Positions 6,647 to 7,908 of a stretch of 7,908 bases of DNA are shown one piece after another. The first letter of the stretch is position 1. Every line of letters begins with the position of its first letter. Source of the stretch: Archaeoglobaceae archaeon (GTDB lineage Archaea > Halobacteriota > Archaeoglobi > Archaeoglobales > Archaeoglobaceae); assembly GCA_027066965.1 (NCBI GenBank), contig JAMOMT010000143.1, positions 1 through 7,908 on the forward strand, read 5' to 3'. Made by a program: the position numbers and the translations under genes. A model generated the notes under the pieces. It was not told the DNA's origin. It ran no database searches and was given only the letters and a program-made list of their open reading frames with translations.

Positions 6647-7908
6647 GTGAGAGTTGTCTGCCCTTTCTGCGGCGTTGGGTGCAACCTGACATTTGAAAGC
6701 GGGAAAGTCAAAGTTCTCGAGAATCCAGAAGTTAACGGCAGGCGTGCCTGCATTAAGGGCTTAAACTTCCATCACCTGCTCAAAAGTCAGGAGAGATTAA
6801 AGGCGCCAATGATCAAAGAGGGTAACGAGTTCGTTGAGGTAAGCTGGAGAGAAGCGCTATCCCTCGTAGCGGAAAAACTTGAGGAGTTTGCTCCGAAAAC
6901 GGGATTTTTCTGCTCGGGAAAGGTTCTAAACGAGGAAGCCTACCTGTTCCAAAAGCTGTGCAGAATGGTCGGCACGAACAACATAGACACGTGCGCGAGA
7001 CTCTGTCACGCGGCTTCGGAAGTGGCGTTAACCAAAATGTTCGGCTACGGAGCTGCCACGATTTGCTGGGAAGACATAGATTTAGCTGAAACGATACTGT
7101 GCGTGGGAGAAAACGTGAAGTTCTCGCACCCAGTACTCTGGAGTAGAATTAGAAACAGAGAAGGCTCGAACTTGATAGTTGCAGACGCTGGAAAACTCGT
7201 AGATTACGCAGATGTAGCTATAAGCCCAAAGCCGGGCACAGACATAATATGGCTTTGCGGAGTGGCGAAGGTACTGGTAGAAAGGGGTTGGTACGACAGG
7301 AGCTTCGTGGAGGAGAGGTGCGTCGGTTTTAAGTCCTTCGTCTCCTCCCTCGACTGGTGCACGCCAGAAGTTGTCGAGAAGCTTAGCGGAGTTAGCTGGA
7401 GCGAAGTGGAAGAAGTTGCCGAGATGGTCAGAAACAAAACCGTCTTTGTTTGGGGGATGGGGCTCACTCAGCACCCTTGCGGAACGAGGTCGGTAATGGC
7501 AATAGCGAGCCTCGCTCTGCTTACAGGAAACGTGGGAAAACCTGGCTGCGGTTTGGCACCTCTAAGAGGACAAAATAACGTTCAAGGCGTTGGAGACATG
7601 GGTGCGCATCCGACGCAGCTACCGGGGCACTACAGTTTGTTCGACCCGGTAATGAGGAGTCACTTCGAATCGTACTGGGGATTCAAAATACCGGACAAGG
7701 CGGGAATGACTGCAACCCAAATGATACATTCTATAGCTGAGGGGAAGATAAACGCTCTCTACGTTTTGGGAGAGAACCCTGTGCTTAGCGAACCACAAAG
7801 CGATGTTGTAAGATGGATGCTCAGCAGCCTGAAGTTTCTGGTCGTTCAGGACGTGTTCATGACTGAAACAGCAAAACTCGCTGACGTCGTACTTCCCGCT
7901 GCGATGAT
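6647..7908 (+). CDS. fdhA: Formate dehydrogenase alpha subunit (Mo/W-bis-MGD), 3'-truncated by the window edge
   Basis: This is the catalytic subunit that oxidises formate to CO2 (or runs in reverse), a cytoplasmic DMSO-reductase-family enzyme with a bis-molybdopterin cofactor and one 4Fe-4S cluster. 420 codons are visible, and the frame is open at the right edge. The 4Fe-4S motif is at the extreme N terminus (C5, C8, C12, C35), with the conserved Lys37 after it. The active site CARLCH has Cys120 where selenocysteine occurs in some relatives, followed by His121. RGQNNVQG with Arg307, and later LGENPVLSEP and LADVVLPAA, are typical of FdhA and argue against nitrate reductase or formylmethanofuran dehydrogenase. 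The GTG start is forced: an in-frame TGA at 6629-6631 lies just upstream and no other start codon lies between. There is no N-terminal ferredoxin extension, as in the shorter F420-type archaeal enzymes (about 680 residues). The electron-acceptor subunit gene is outside the window. It is transcribed divergently from the AAA/VWA operon. Confidence 0.92.
   Translation, partial: MRVVCPFCGVGCNLTFESGKVKVLENPEVNGRRACIKGLNFHHLLKSQERLKAPMIKEGNEFVEVSWREALSLVAEKLEEFAPKTGFFCSGKVLNEEAYLFQKLCRMVGTNNIDTCARLCHAASEVALTKMFGYGAATICWEDIDLAETILCVGENVKFSHPVLWSRIRNREGSNLIVADAGKLVDYADVAISPKPGTDIIWLCGVAKVLVERGWYDRSFVEERCVGFKSFVSSLDWCTPEVVEKLSGVSWSEVEEVAEMVRNKTVFVWGMGLTQHPCGTRSVMAIASLALLTGNVGKPGCGLAPLRGQNNVQGVGDMGAHPTQLPGHYSLFDPVMRSHFESYWGFKIPDKAGMTATQMIHSIAEGKINALYVLGENPVLSEPQSDVVRWMLSSLKFLVVQDVFMTETAKLADVVLPAAM

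Noticed and set aside
7082..7474. Open frames on the - strand opposite fdhA
   Set aside because: They overlap a clear FdhA coding frame with conserved motifs throughout; no domain or ribosome site supports them.

Overview
The window looks like chromosomal DNA from a hyperthermophilic euryarchaeon, most plausibly an Archaeoglobales-type organism (Archaeoglobus, Ferroglobus or Geoglobus). This is inferred from gene content and style: an overlapping mre11-rad50 pair of archaeal type, a Cys-type archaeal formate dehydrogenase, almost exclusive AGA/AGG arginine codons, frequent ATA isoleucine codons, Lys/Glu-rich proteins, tightly packed or overlapping genes, and TATA-like boxes placed for leaderless transcripts. 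No species can be assigned from the sequence alone.

Layout. From 1 to 3795 (+ strand) lies a two-gene DNA-repair operon: the 3' part of mre11 (5' end off the window), overlapping by 32 bases a complete rad50-like gene of 885 codons. Only 20 bases separate its stop from a convergent two-gene operon on the - strand (6519 down to 3816): a magnesium-chelatase/MoxR-like AAA+ ATPase, overlapping by 29 bases a protein with a C-terminal von Willebrand factor A (VWA) domain. A 127-base divergent intergenic region (6520-6646) follows. It holds TATA-like elements, a perfect 7+4+7 inverted repeat (6522-6539) and repeated TTAAACT boxes. From 6647 to the right edge runs the first 420 codons of a formate dehydrogenase alpha subunit (fdhA); the gene continues off the window.

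How the genes may work together. Mre11 and Rad50 form the nuclease/ATPase complex that processes DNA double-strand breaks. The Rad50 here is unusual: at the apex of its coiled coil there is no CXXC zinc hook, but a wider C-x6-C (C450, C457). The AAA+/VWA pair has the architecture of known partners that remodel or load metals into enzymes (ChlI-ChlD, CoxD-CoxE, NorQ-NorD, RavA-ViaA). Because it shares its control region with fdhA, the most interesting hypothesis is that it helps mature, or is co-regulated with, the molybdenum or tungsten formate dehydrogenase. This is inference from context. No tRNA, rRNA, CRISPR array or insertion sequence is seen.
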